A program made the position numbers and the translations under genes. A stretch of DNA of 64,000 nucleotides from Absidia repens (lineage: Eukaryota; Mucoromycota; Mucoromycetes; Mucorales; Cunninghamellaceae): contig MCGE01000013.1 of the NCBI GenBank assembly GCA_002105175.1, positions 806,001 through 870,000 of the forward strand, given 5' to 3'. A model generated the notes under the pieces. That model had not been told where the DNA came from. It did not search any database and saw only the letters and a list, made by a program, of their open reading frames with translations. This document shows, piece after piece, positions 13,757-23,615 of the stretch. Position 1 is the first letter of the stretch; every line of letters starts with the position of its first letter.

Positions 13757-15808
13757 ATGCCTGAAAACATTGAACTCATGGAAAACAGCAACAATAGCAA
13801 TAAGCCTGATCCGTCGAATGCCTCTGCGACATCAACGCCTTCCACTTCCTCGGCAACAACAACCGCAACAGCAGCAGCCACGAATAATAACGATACGACG
13901 ACAGCAAACGATGCTTCGGACCCAAAAAAGAAACGAACAGGACCAAAGCGACGCAAAGTGACGCATGGTAAGTTTGCAAAGGAACTTGTCCCAGGAAAAC
14001 TATATTGACGTTATACTGATATCTTATCTTGTTTTTGTTTTCGTCGTACAGCTTGTGTCTATTGTAGACGCTCCCATATGACTTGTGACGACGGTAAGAA
14101 CCACCTCCCCCTCTTAATCTGTTTTTGTGATTTTTTTGTGAAAATGATATGATAGGGTTGATTCACCTTGTTTTTTCCTTCTGACAGGTCGACCTTGCCA
14201 ACGATGTATCAAGCGTAGTATTGGCCATTTGTGTCATGATGAACCCAAACATACGAACAATGCCCAAAACAACAATAGTGGAAACGGCAGCAATCAGAAC
14301 AAAGCAAGGGCAGCCAACACTAACAGCAATAATAATAACAATACCAATGGTAATAATTATGGTCTACCTTCTGCCGTCTCCCAATCTGGAGGTAAGCTAA
14401 TTTTTATAAATTGTGTACCTAGCTTTACTGATAAAACATCGTCATATGTACACATATATAGCTTTAGGATCAAATAGCAATCTTGGTGGACTTCCTTTAC
14501 AATTCTTTGGTCAAATGGGTACTGGTCAACTCACCTTTGCTAGTGAACATATGGGCAATGAAATCTCGGTTATTAGGTAATTCTTTCTTGGTGTTTGAGA
14601 TGAGGTGGATCTCTGTTTTTAGGTCAGACTCACACCGTTTTAATTTTTTGGTAGTGATTTCTTGGATTCTTTGGGAGGTGATGCCAATGTCATGTATGGA
14701 AATCAACAACAACAATCCAACAGCAGTAACAATAGCAATAATCCTTCAACTGCACCTACTGTCAACACCACCGAAAAGTTCTTTTTGACAGCAGCAGATC
14801 CATCTGATGGCAAATTGGAAGATCGATTGACCGAAGTCATCAATGCAAAATACGAGGCTGGATTCCTCAAACCTTACAATTATGTCAATGGTTATGCCAG
14901 GCTACAAAAATACATGGACAACAAGTAAGTCGAATCAACAACTTTGCTAGGTACATTGTCATTTGCTCACCTTTTTTTTTTTTCTTAAGTATGTCTGCAT
15001 CAAGTCGACAACGTATTTTGAACGTTATGGGCACTTTCCGTCCTGCATTTCGATCTGTGGCTCAATCTTTGACGGATATTGATTTGATTCTAGTGGAAGA
15101 AGCTTTTGAACGACTGTTACTTGTAAGTGAAACCGGAAATCAATCAAGCCAAATGTGGACTAATAGGATGTTGTTTGTTTATTATTTCGTCAAAGGATTA
15201 TGATCGTGTGTTTAGCTCCATGGGGATTCCTGCTTGTTTATGGCGTCGTACTGGTGAAATCTACAAAGGAAACAAGGAATTTGCTTCTCTTGTCAATGTG
15301 CCTATTGAAACACTGCGGGAGGTAAAAACGAAACAAGGACAAAAATCACGAAAAAAAAAGCTATCAATTTATATCTGTCATTTATTCTTATGTTTGTGCT
15401 TAGGGTCGATTATGTATTTATGAGTTGATGGCTGAAGAATCCGCTGTCAATTATTGGGAGGTAAGCATCATATGAACATATATATATATATATATATAGC
15501 ATGATATTCTTCTATTCTCGTGTACTGATATTTGTTTGTTTCTGGTTTTACTTCAAAGAAATATGGTAATATCGCATTTGATCCTGGACAGAAAGCTGTG
15601 TTGACCTCCTGTTTGCTGAAAAACCCTGAACCTGATAATACAAGCGTCATTTCGTGTTGCTTCTCTTTTACCATTCGACGGGACAAGTACAATATTCCGG
15701 TAAGCTCATAACAAAAACGAAAAATGTGGTAATATACTGATTTTTTATTATAATTTGAATATCTAGACGGTGATTGTTGGGAACTTCCTACCGGTGCAGC
15801 TGCAGTAA
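13757..15808 (+). CDS. Zn2Cys6 transcription factor of the ERT1/AcuK type with PAS-like domain
   Basis: About nine exons join in frame from MPENIELMENS to PVQLQ-stop. After an Asn/Thr/Ser-rich leader and a basic KKKRTGPKRRK segment comes the binuclear cluster ACVYCRRSHMTCDDGRPCQRC then IKR.IGHLCHDEPK, which is the signature of the Ert1/AcuK/Rds2 group rather than Gal4 in general. A second domain (KYEAGFLKPYNYVNGYARLQKYM) leads into a PAS-like region (DYDRVFSSMGIPACLWRRTGEIYKGNKEFA), the usual C-terminal half of this family. Known members activate gluconeogenesis and non-fermentable carbon genes in the nucleus; the role here is inferred from family. The two cysteine-cluster exons are very short (14052-14092 and 14188-14391). 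The 3' side is pyrimidine-rich. Confidence 0.87.
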
Positions 15809-16319
15809 CATTGATCATCATTCCCTCCCCCACCCTCTTTTTTTTTTTTACTATCTTTTACTACTTTATACACTCTTTATTTTATACATTATATACATAT
15901 TTTTGTTTTGCTTTATATTCTGTGATCGAACCCTTCTTTTAGTCTATTTTATTTGGTACACCCCATATCCATCCCCCTTCACTTTTTTTGTGTATCTGTA
16001 TTAAAAAACACCCTCTTTTGAAAACAACCAAATAAAAGTCGAGATACGAGTTTTTTTCAAGCTATGTATCTTCTTTTTTGTACCCAAACAAACTTTTTTT
16101 TGTCATGTATTGAAACCAAGTGATGTCATTTGATTCAAGGAACGCGTTGCATTTTTTGTATGGCGATTGTGTTGAAGAGAGAGGAACTTTTCAAGAGTAA
16201 AACAGCATTTGTTAATCGATGTGATTTTGATTCAAACAATGTAAATTTTTTTATTGATATATACATAAATAAATAAAAAAAGAGTATGCTAAAGACAAAC
16301 TTCTACTAACATAAGAAAA

Positions 16320-16381
16320 ACTGCTACTACTGCTACTATTGCTACTACTACTACTGCTACTACTGCTACTACTGCTACTAT
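16320..16381. repeat. CTA/CTG triplet microsatellite
   Basis: About 60 bp of interspersed CTG-CTA-CTA and ATT triplets end just past the stop of the ING-family gene, so they lie in its 3' UTR. Confidence 0.85.
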
Positions 16382-16389
16382 AGATTAGA

Positions 16390-17761
16390 CTATTTTCTAC
16401 CATTTCGCCCTTTCATTTTTGATAAACAAGTATAACAATACCACTTGCCCTTTGGAACCGTCTTCAAATCCACACATGCCAAATGGAACCATTCGAGGTC
16501 ACACTACACCAAAAAAAAATAAGATGTTAATCATGTATACCAGGCATTCATTACTCATGCGCCCACCGCAAAAGTACTTACATCTGTATTATCACAACCA
16601 ACCATTTCACCAAAGGAGACTTGTTGACAATAGCAATAAAGAGGTTCATTTGGATCAATGGTGAGATCGGCGGGGATAACGCTAATAAATATATAAAAAT
16701 AATGAAATTCAATTGGGCGTTGTCGTCTGTCAGTCTATTATTCACATAACACTTACGTTTTTCCTTTAGTATTGCCATGCTTGCCAGGATTTTTCGATTT
16801 TTCCTTGTCCATCGATGACTTGAGTTTGGATTCTTTAGTGCCTTGACCTCTTGAGGAAGATGGTAACGAGGGGGTGGTGTGTCGTTTTCCTTGTTAGTTT
16901 TGCGTTCTATGAGATAAAAAAAACACGCACACAAAGGTTTGTCAATATATTGACCGTCAAATGAATATGTGTGTGGATCTACTTACTTTTGTTTGCAGGA
17001 TCTAAACAAAATAATGAGGGCAAAACAAACAAAAAGAAAGGAAGAGAGAGAGATAGGGATGAGTGTCAACGAAACAACAAACCACAATCAAACAAAAGAA
17101 CTTTACCTCGTTTTTCACCTTTATCCTTCCGTTCCTGTCGCTTGAAGTGACTCAAAGCACGGTCCTTGGATTCGATATTGTCTTTGAGGAAGCGAGATGA
17201 GGGCGCCATACCAGGTAAACTAGTGATACGATCGGACCAGCCGTTGTATTCGTCTTCAAACTTGATCAGATTGGCATCCAAGCGATGACAGTGTCGTTCC
17301 ACAGAATCAAAGGTCGATTTCGCCAACGCCACCTTTTCTTCGCCTCGTTTCAAGGACTCATCCAAAAGCACTACAAACCGTCGTAGGCGTTCAGTGCGTG
17401 CCTCTTGTGTTAAATCCTTTATATTGTCGATTAATGCAATGGCTTCCTTGGCCGTTGAATCCAGTAAGTCTATTTGTTATTTTAAAAATATACAGGTGAA
17501 TATCATAAAGAAAGCCTCCAGGATGTAAATCATAGGGAATCTAAACTAACCTTGCGCATAACCATCAAGTTCTCTTAATAAAGTAAAGTTCCTTTGTAGT
17601 TCCAACGGCAGCGATTCAATGGCTTGTTAAAATCAAAAGAAGTATGCATGTGGTAAGTAAACAGTGTCCATGCGTTTTCTTTTTCTTTTTTCTCACGGCT
17701 TACTATCAATATAATCATCAAGATAAACAAGACTGTCAGTTGATTTGGTAGTTTGTTTCAT
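16390..17761 (-). CDS. ING-family chromatin reader with C-terminal PHD finger
   Basis: The start is [19 protein letters not shown] (ATG at 17761). The ING N-terminal helical region follows ([56 protein letters not shown]), then a basic hinge ([17 protein letters not shown]), then a PHD finger: [40 protein letters not shown]. That is the C4HC3 pattern of Yng1/Yng2/Pho23 and human ING, which binds H3K4me3 and serves in HAT or HDAC complexes in the nucleus; which complex is unknown. A 15-nt micro-exon (16987-17001) is needed to keep frame between the helical part and the hinge, and the next exon uses an AAG acceptor after CTAAC. It is divergent from OPI1. Confidence 0.88.
16987..17001 (-). other. 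15-nt micro-exon of the ING-family gene
   Basis: The bases ATCCTGCAAACAAAA sit between a TTTAG acceptor and a GTAAGT donor. Including them gives an open frame (DPANK then RKRHTTPS); leaving them out, or using the first AG of the next intron, runs into stops. The join is inference from frame only. Confidence 0.6.
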
Positions 17762-18554
17762 AATAAAGGAGATGGAAGGAGAGAAACAATAATGTGGATT
17801 GTGGATGGATGCGAAGAAGGAAACAAAAAAAAAAATCAGAAAGATGAGGGTGTACTCAAACTCCGACCCCACGGTTCCCAAAATTTTGATATGCTCACAG
17901 TTTAATCGTACGTCAAATAATTCACAAAACTAATAGAAATATATATATACAGTATATACCTATTTAATATACTCTCGAGTGACCATCATCAATAAGAATC
18001 ACAGTTAATACTGAGAAGATAAACAATACAATAACAAAGCATGAAAACCACGTGCTAAAGAAGATAAGGCTAAATACACCTGCCTGTAACCGGACTAAAT
18101 GATGTATGTATGTGCTGTACAGTATGTACAGTACGCACAGTATTCTATGTATGTGTAAGGATGATGGCCCTAAATAGTGTCTGGATATCGATAAGATCGA
18201 ACAAGTTAGTTTGTAAATAAGGAGGAAGACCACTATAAGATTTAGCAAATATGGAGACATATGCTAATAGTTTAAAAAAAAAATGACGATGTAATGCCAA
18301 TATGAAAAATTTGTGTGCGTGTTATTGTTACAATTGACCATAACAAAAAGAAAAAAACGTGAGTAGAAAAGTGTATATGGGCGACAAACGGACGGACTAC
18401 AAAAAAAAACCTATTTCTTTTTTTACATGTGATTTAATCTTTCACATGTAAAAATAAAAATAAAAATAAACTTCCTTTTCACTCCCCATTTTCTCTTTCT
18501 TTCTTTTTCTTTCTTTCTTCTCTCTCAATTTTTTTTTTAAAACTATTTGATACC
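17762..18554. other. Shared upstream region of ING-family and OPI1-like genes
   Basis: About 790 bp separates the two divergent start codons. It contains a GT-rich stretch with CTGTACAG palindromes (about 18110-18140), the ICRE-like inverted repeat (18420-18454) and a pyrimidine-rich leader (18470-18540) before the OPI1-like ATG. Confidence 0.6.
18420..18454. promoter_or_regulatory. Inverted pair of ICRE/UASINO-like sites before OPI1
   Basis: Perfect 13-nt arms TTTTTACATGTGA (18420-18432) and TCACATGTAAAAA (18442-18454) are separated by nine bases. Each arm contains CATGTGA; the right one reads TTTCACATG, matching the core of the yeast inositol/choline-responsive element (CATGTGAAAT) bound by the Ino2/Ino4 bHLH pair. 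It lies about 100 bp before the start of a gene for an OPI1-family repressor of exactly that system. Confidence 0.6.
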
Positions 18555-20350
18555 ATGGCTGATCACTACTCGCCAATGTCTATTACTCAACTCATTAATA
18601 CCGAAGAACCACGATCACCGCCTGACGATGTTCAACTGGCTGCCGAAGCATTAGGTCACCTTGCATCCTCCAAACCCGTCGTCGTGGTTCCTGGCGAAGG
18701 CGGCATAGGAGGTGGTGCTGACTTGGACGATAGTGGCGTTGGCACCAATCTCAAAAGCAACATTAACAACAATATCACTTTACCTCCTTTATCCGTGTAT
18801 TCATTACCTTCCACCACGTCAAGCTCACCTTTACCCACTCCCTCTTCTTGTATATCCGATCCTCCTCGCTTTTCTTTTTCCAGTGATGTATCTTCCATCC
18901 CTGAAGAGGATCATCCCTTACAACAACAACAACAACAACAACAACAACAGCGCACTTCCTTATCGCCGCCACCACAGCAACAACAGCAACCTTTTATCGA
19001 TCGAGTATCAAACATTCCATTAGTCAACTCAGCTCTTCGTGTATATGAACAATCTACAGCTCAAAACGTGATGAAATACGGTACAGACATGGTGGGGTCT
19101 TTTACAGGACCTATATATGATAAATTTGGAAAGCGACCGTTATCAAATGTAAGTGCACCTTCCTCTTTCTCATTCAAAAATCAAAAAAAAATAGAATGAT
19201 AGGTGAACTGACGCTTACTATTATCATTGTAGACGGAAACACAAGAACATGATGAAGAAACAATGGCTGCTGTCAATGCGCTTGCTCGTGCCACCTTAGC
19301 CGATGATGGCGATAGTCTCCGTCGTCGTACTCCTGGGCGTTTAGATGACGATAGTAAGTGCAAATTCCTTGTTCCCGTGCAAGTCTATTTTGCTTTAGGG
19401 GTTTTTTTTTTTTTTTTTTTTTTTGACTGATCATTCTATATGTACGCTTTTTTTTTCAGATATCCGGAAAGCACGATCTCGACCTCATTCTCGCTCAACC
19501 TCCCCACATCGCCCGTATGTAAAATCGGCTACCACTCAACGCCATCATCATCATCATCATCACCACCATCATAATCCTCTTGCTCATCGCTCTCGATCAT
19601 CCAAAGTTAACAACCAAAGCCGATGGCAACAAATCGTCATGCATGCTGGATCTGCTGCTGGTACTACCGCTGCAGTTGTCAGTGAAGAATCAATGAAATG
19701 TTTGCGATATTGCCTTCATTGGCTACAGGTAAATACAGAAAGAAAGAACGAAAGAAAATACACACCCTTTAAAGAATACCAAGTCACTCACGCATTATTT
19801 TTTGTAGTATGCAACCCAACATATTCAACAACAAATGCATATTCTTCGAAACTATCTGGTATCCCTTGCCACTTCTTCGTCAACCACATGCACCAACAAT
19901 ATCAACAACACAACAGTATCTCGATCCGATCAACCCTCTGCTAGCACCCTGGCCGACATTCAAAAAGAAATCATCTTGACATTGCGCAAAGTCGTGGAAG
20001 TGGTCAGTCGATACGCAGGTGCCGGTTTACCTACCCATGCCAAGGCAAGTGTACGCTCGTTTATTTTGCAATTACCAAGTCGATGGGCTACACTCAATAC
20101 CACAAGTGGCGATACTGCTGACTTGCATCCTTCTTCCTCCAACGATGGTGGTGTGCCAGATCATGTGAAGGAAACCTCGGTGAAATTGCTGAATTTCGGT
20201 GGTGAATCAGTGGAAATGCTTGATTCTGTCTCCACAGTCTTTTCAGATTCCATTGATCGTGCCGAGGTATGGTTGGATCGTCTACGTGTAGTCGGTGTGG
20301 CTCCTCCTCAACATCAACAACACCAGCAAGTCGATTGTATGGAAATCTGA
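18555..20350 (+). CDS. OPI1: OPI1-family transcriptional regulator of phospholipid synthesis
   Basis: Four exons join in frame: 18555-19149, 19233-~19352, ~19460-19730 and 19808-20350. The N-terminus (PDDVQLAAEALGHLAS) and the block RVSNIPLVNSALRVYEQST followed by VMKYGTDMVGSFTGPIYDKFG are characteristic of Opi1. A later conserved part is RWQQIVMHAGSAAGTTAAVVSEESMKCLRYCLHWLQYATQHI, then helical ADIQKEIILTLRKVVEVVSRYAG. In yeast, Opi1 senses phosphatidic acid at the ER with Scs2 and, when released, enters the nucleus and represses Ino2/Ino4 targets. Poly-Gln (CAA run at 18922-18949) and a ten-residue poly-His run (about 19542-19571) are local oddities. I did not identify a clear FFAT motif or leucine zipper. 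Confidence 0.85.
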
Positions 20351-21460
20351 AAAAAAAAAAAAGCTTTAAGAATCAATTTCTCCGCTAGATTAGGGTTGGT
20401 TTTCTTCTTGTTTGGCGCACGATACCAATGTAGTTTAGTTGCTTTGCTTACCCCACTCTCTCCCCATCTTTTTTTTTTTTTTTGAACAACTCATACCCCT
20501 TTCCTTCCCCACTCACTCTCGTACTATATTGTTCATTTTACTCTCAATCTTTTTATTTTTATCATTACAATTTGCAAAACACCCATTATTATTATCGTTA
20601 TAATTATATTTATTCGAAAAAGAAATCAAAACTCTATCACCATAATAAAAACCTACGTTTTTTTCTGAATACTTTTAATTCTGTGGATTATCTTTTTTTT
20701 TTTTTTGGATTTGAAATAATGACCCTATTTTTTTTTCTGACATATGAAAACAAATGTGTGTGTGTGTCTGTGTGCATGTGTAAAGGATAGAAAGGTATAT
20801 AGGTGTACAGCTGTGATCTGAGCGACCACAAACCTTACTTTAATTTTTTGTGGCCAGCTCTCACGGGTATTCATATTATATGAAATAGGAAATATAGTTC
20901 ACAAGTAGATTCATATTTCGTAATCCAGTCATATACAACGTTGTACCTTAATTATTAGAGTAGTCTAAATGCCTCCTTGTTCTCACAGCCAAAAAAAAAC
21001 AAACGCGTGCACAGACTTTGTTTTAAGTTTCTTGAACCCTCATGTCAACTGTTCTTCACAAATCGCTTTCCTTTTTGCCGGTTGAATACATCAATTTTTT
21101 TTTTTTTTTTTAAAAAAAAAGTAGAAATCCAGTTACCCTTTTCCAACTCGTTGAATGACAAAATAGCCCGTTGGATCCACATGTGTTCAACAACCCCACT
21201 GACAATTTCTTTTTCGCTCTCTAAGCCCCCACATCCCCACAATTTCGATCAACTTGTCAAATTTGATTGTCACTTAAATGAACCAACAAAAAAAAAAAAA
21301 AAAAAAAAAATCATGCACCATAATAATTTTGGGGTATCGTTGTCAATCATCATAACATTTTTTTTTTTATTATTCTGATCACACAATCACAAAAAAAAGT
21401 AAACTAAAATACTAATTCTAAACTACAAACTAAAAATATAAACTACCAAGGAGAAACCAT
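20351..21460. other. Convergent intergenic region
   Basis: The 3' flanks of OPI1 (+) and RPL7 (-) occupy about 1.1 kb of AT-rich DNA with many T and A runs (for example 21287-21310). I see no gene or structured RNA. Confidence 0.6.
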
Positions 21461-22956
21461 TTAGTTCATGGATTGGACCAAGTTGTTGATGAAGTGTTCA
21501 CGGTTGCCATAAGCACCACCTTGGATGAAGTGGTTGAACTTGCGCTTGGGCCACATGTTGTTGGGGTTGGAGAGCTTGAAGGGCCACAAGAAGTTGTTGG
21601 CTTCACGGAAGTGGGGACCGACGGTGGCGATTTCGTGGATCAAGTCTTCGACACAGATGATGTTGTACTTGCCAAGAGCCTTTTCGATGAGGGCGTTGTC
21701 ATTGAGAGGAATACGTTGCTTGTTGACCTTGGCGTAACCGCGCTTGTAAACCAATTCACGGATGGTCTTGAGGTTGGGTTCACCGTAAGTGACATAGGGT
21801 TGGATCAATTGGAGCATTTCAGAGGTGGCCTTGTTGAGACGGACGAACACACCGTTGTTGATTTGCAACAAACGCAACAATTGGAGGACCTTGCGAGGCT
21901 TGGGAGCAATGTTGTTGATACCACGGATACGGACAACAAACACCAACTTGGGTTGAGCTTCAACGTAGTAGTTACCGTTGGACTTGGCTTGACGACGAAG
22001 ACGGATTTGGTTGAGTTCATTGGCTTGGTATTCCTTATGGTGGTTGGCAGCACGCTTGAACAATTCACGGCGCTTTTGGACCTTGGCCTATAGAAAGATA
22101 ACAAAAGAAAAAAGAATAAGTACATTGTTTATATTATGTGAATATACACAGTGGTTGCTTTTTTTTTGTGTCATCAGACCCGAAAGATGGTTGACTAATA
22201 CAGACTTCATCGCGTGCAAGCTAGTCATAAATCTGGGTTATCCCGATTCATCATATAGATCACAAAAAAAAGCGAACATGTGGAGGGAAGGAATTCTTAC
22301 CTTGCGAAGTTCAGCCTTGGCAGCAGCAGCCTTGGTAGCATCAACAGCTTCAGTCTTTTGCTTCTTCAACAAAGTTTCGGGGACCAAGACGTTTTGGGTA
22401 GAGGGACAGTACTATAATGATAAGAAAAGAAAGAGCACACCAACCAAAATAAAAGTAAGTAAAAAAGCACCAGATCCAGAGGAGAGCACACGAGAGATAT
22501 ATAAAAAAAAGATCTTCGCCATGATAGCACGGACGTAAGATTTCATCTAACCGTTGATCCCTCTTCAAGCATCCAAAAGAGGACTAGGAGAGATTACAGT
22601 ATAGACACTGCGGAAGAAGTGAAGAGGACAACATATTTCTACATTGACCTTTCAAATCAAACCCCATGGTATGTTTGTCCCACAAAAGAGGGTGCGGTGG
22701 GCAAACAAAAACCTCTTTGCTTGACGAGAAATAGCAATAGAATTGCATCATAGACAAGACATTGTGGAACAATATCTTTCTATAAGACAAAGCATTCTGA
22801 TGACCCGTATGTACCAAACAAAGAGAAAATATAAAATAAAATGGAATAGGAAGGGAAGGGGCATATGGTGTATGTGTGTATGTGCTAAGTCTAGCGGGGA
22901 AGAGTATAAGAGAGCGTAGGGGAAGGGGAAATATTTTCAACTTACTAGGCAACCAT
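21461..22956 (-). CDS. RPL7: 60S ribosomal protein L7 (uL30)
   Basis: The main exon (21461-~22088) encodes [20 protein letters not shown], then [37 protein letters not shown], and ends [11 protein letters not shown], a clear uL30/L7. The upstream exon (22301-22411) gives [20 protein letters not shown] and KAELRK. The first exon is uncertain: a typical candidate is ATGGTTGCCTA with a GTAAGT donor (ATG at 22956), but its phase does not fit the next exon directly, so a further small exon or another start must exist. Introns are about 210 and 530 nt, long for this window, and one holds a snoRNA. The gene is divergent from the TDRD3-like gene, with 441 bp between starts. Confidence 0.9.
22165..22266 (-). 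ncRNA. C/D-box snoRNA in RPL7 intron, guide for the large-subunit rRNA 805/807 region
   Basis: On the minus strand, inside the intron between the last two RPL7 exons, there is a terminal TTTGTG/CACAAA stem (22261-22266 with 22165-22170), a C box ATGATGA (22248-22254) and a D box CTGA (22174-22177). The 14 bases directly before the D box are the exact reverse complement of ACCCGAAAGATGGT, a conserved stretch of eukaryotic 25S/28S rRNA. The fifth base before the D box pairs with the G of CCCG, which in yeast numbering is about Gm805. Yeast RPL7A and RPL7B introns host snR39 and snR59, which act on nearby Am807, so the host-guide pairing is known. An internal GATGA (C'-like) is present; the D' guide is unclear. 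Confidence 0.85.
22301..22956 (-). other. 5' part of RPL7 with unresolved first exon and long intron
   Basis: About 530 nt lies between the second exon and the best start candidate. I looked for a C/D pair on the minus strand and found none. A stem between AAAGAGG and CCTCTTT (near 22680-22720) is the only clear foldable feature. The 122-aa minus ORF across it (22584-22952) looks fortuitous. Confidence 0.45.
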
Positions 22957-23397
22957 TGTAATGATAGTGGATGAGTGATAAAAGTGGAAGAGAAAAAAAT
23001 TGTTGGAAAAAAACAAAAAAGCTTTTTAAATTTTTTTCACAGTCCAAGCCACCCCACCGCGAAAAATTTCTTCTGGTTGCCAGTCAGCCAATAAGGAGTT
23101 CCTATGCCCAATGGATGTTTTCTTCTTTCTAGCTGTCTTTGGAATACAAAAGACAGCACTTGCTATTATCAAACAAAGATACCACACGAATAAATGAACG
23201 AAAAATACACTGATCACAATGTTTCCATAATTACAGGCGAGCAAGGCCGTTTTCCAATTTTATAAACCACGATATTCCTAATTATTGTGATATAAATGCC
23301 ATGTGCGGTGCTTAAAAATGAATAAGGAAATCTCATTGGCGCATATGTCTTTTATCGCTTCTCTTTTTTCTTTCTTTTTTATTCTGCGTAGAAAGTA

Positions 23398-23560
23398 ATG
23401 CCTACTCCTGCTTTATCACTGGGCGCGTTAGAAGAAAAGGGATGGTTCTTCAATCAAGAAGGATTAGACTCTCTCATAGAACAAGTCGAAACGGATGATA
23501 CTACTTTGGAACAAGTCATTGACTTGGCAAAAGATGTAGGTGGGAACTACTAAGGCGATG

Positions 23561-23615
<55 letters not shown>

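Noticed and set aside
16320..16381. Triplet array as CRISPR or coding repeat
   Set aside because: It is a simple microsatellite in a 3' UTR with no spacers.
21473..22093. 206-aa + strand ORF
   Set aside because: It is exactly antisense to the RPL7 main exon. Codon-biased ribosomal genes often leave long antisense frames; the minus strand gives an unmistakable uL30 protein.
22584..22952. 122-aa minus ORF in the RPL7 intron
   Set aside because: It crosses a good GTAAGT donor and pyrimidine-rich intron sequence, and has no recognisable domain.
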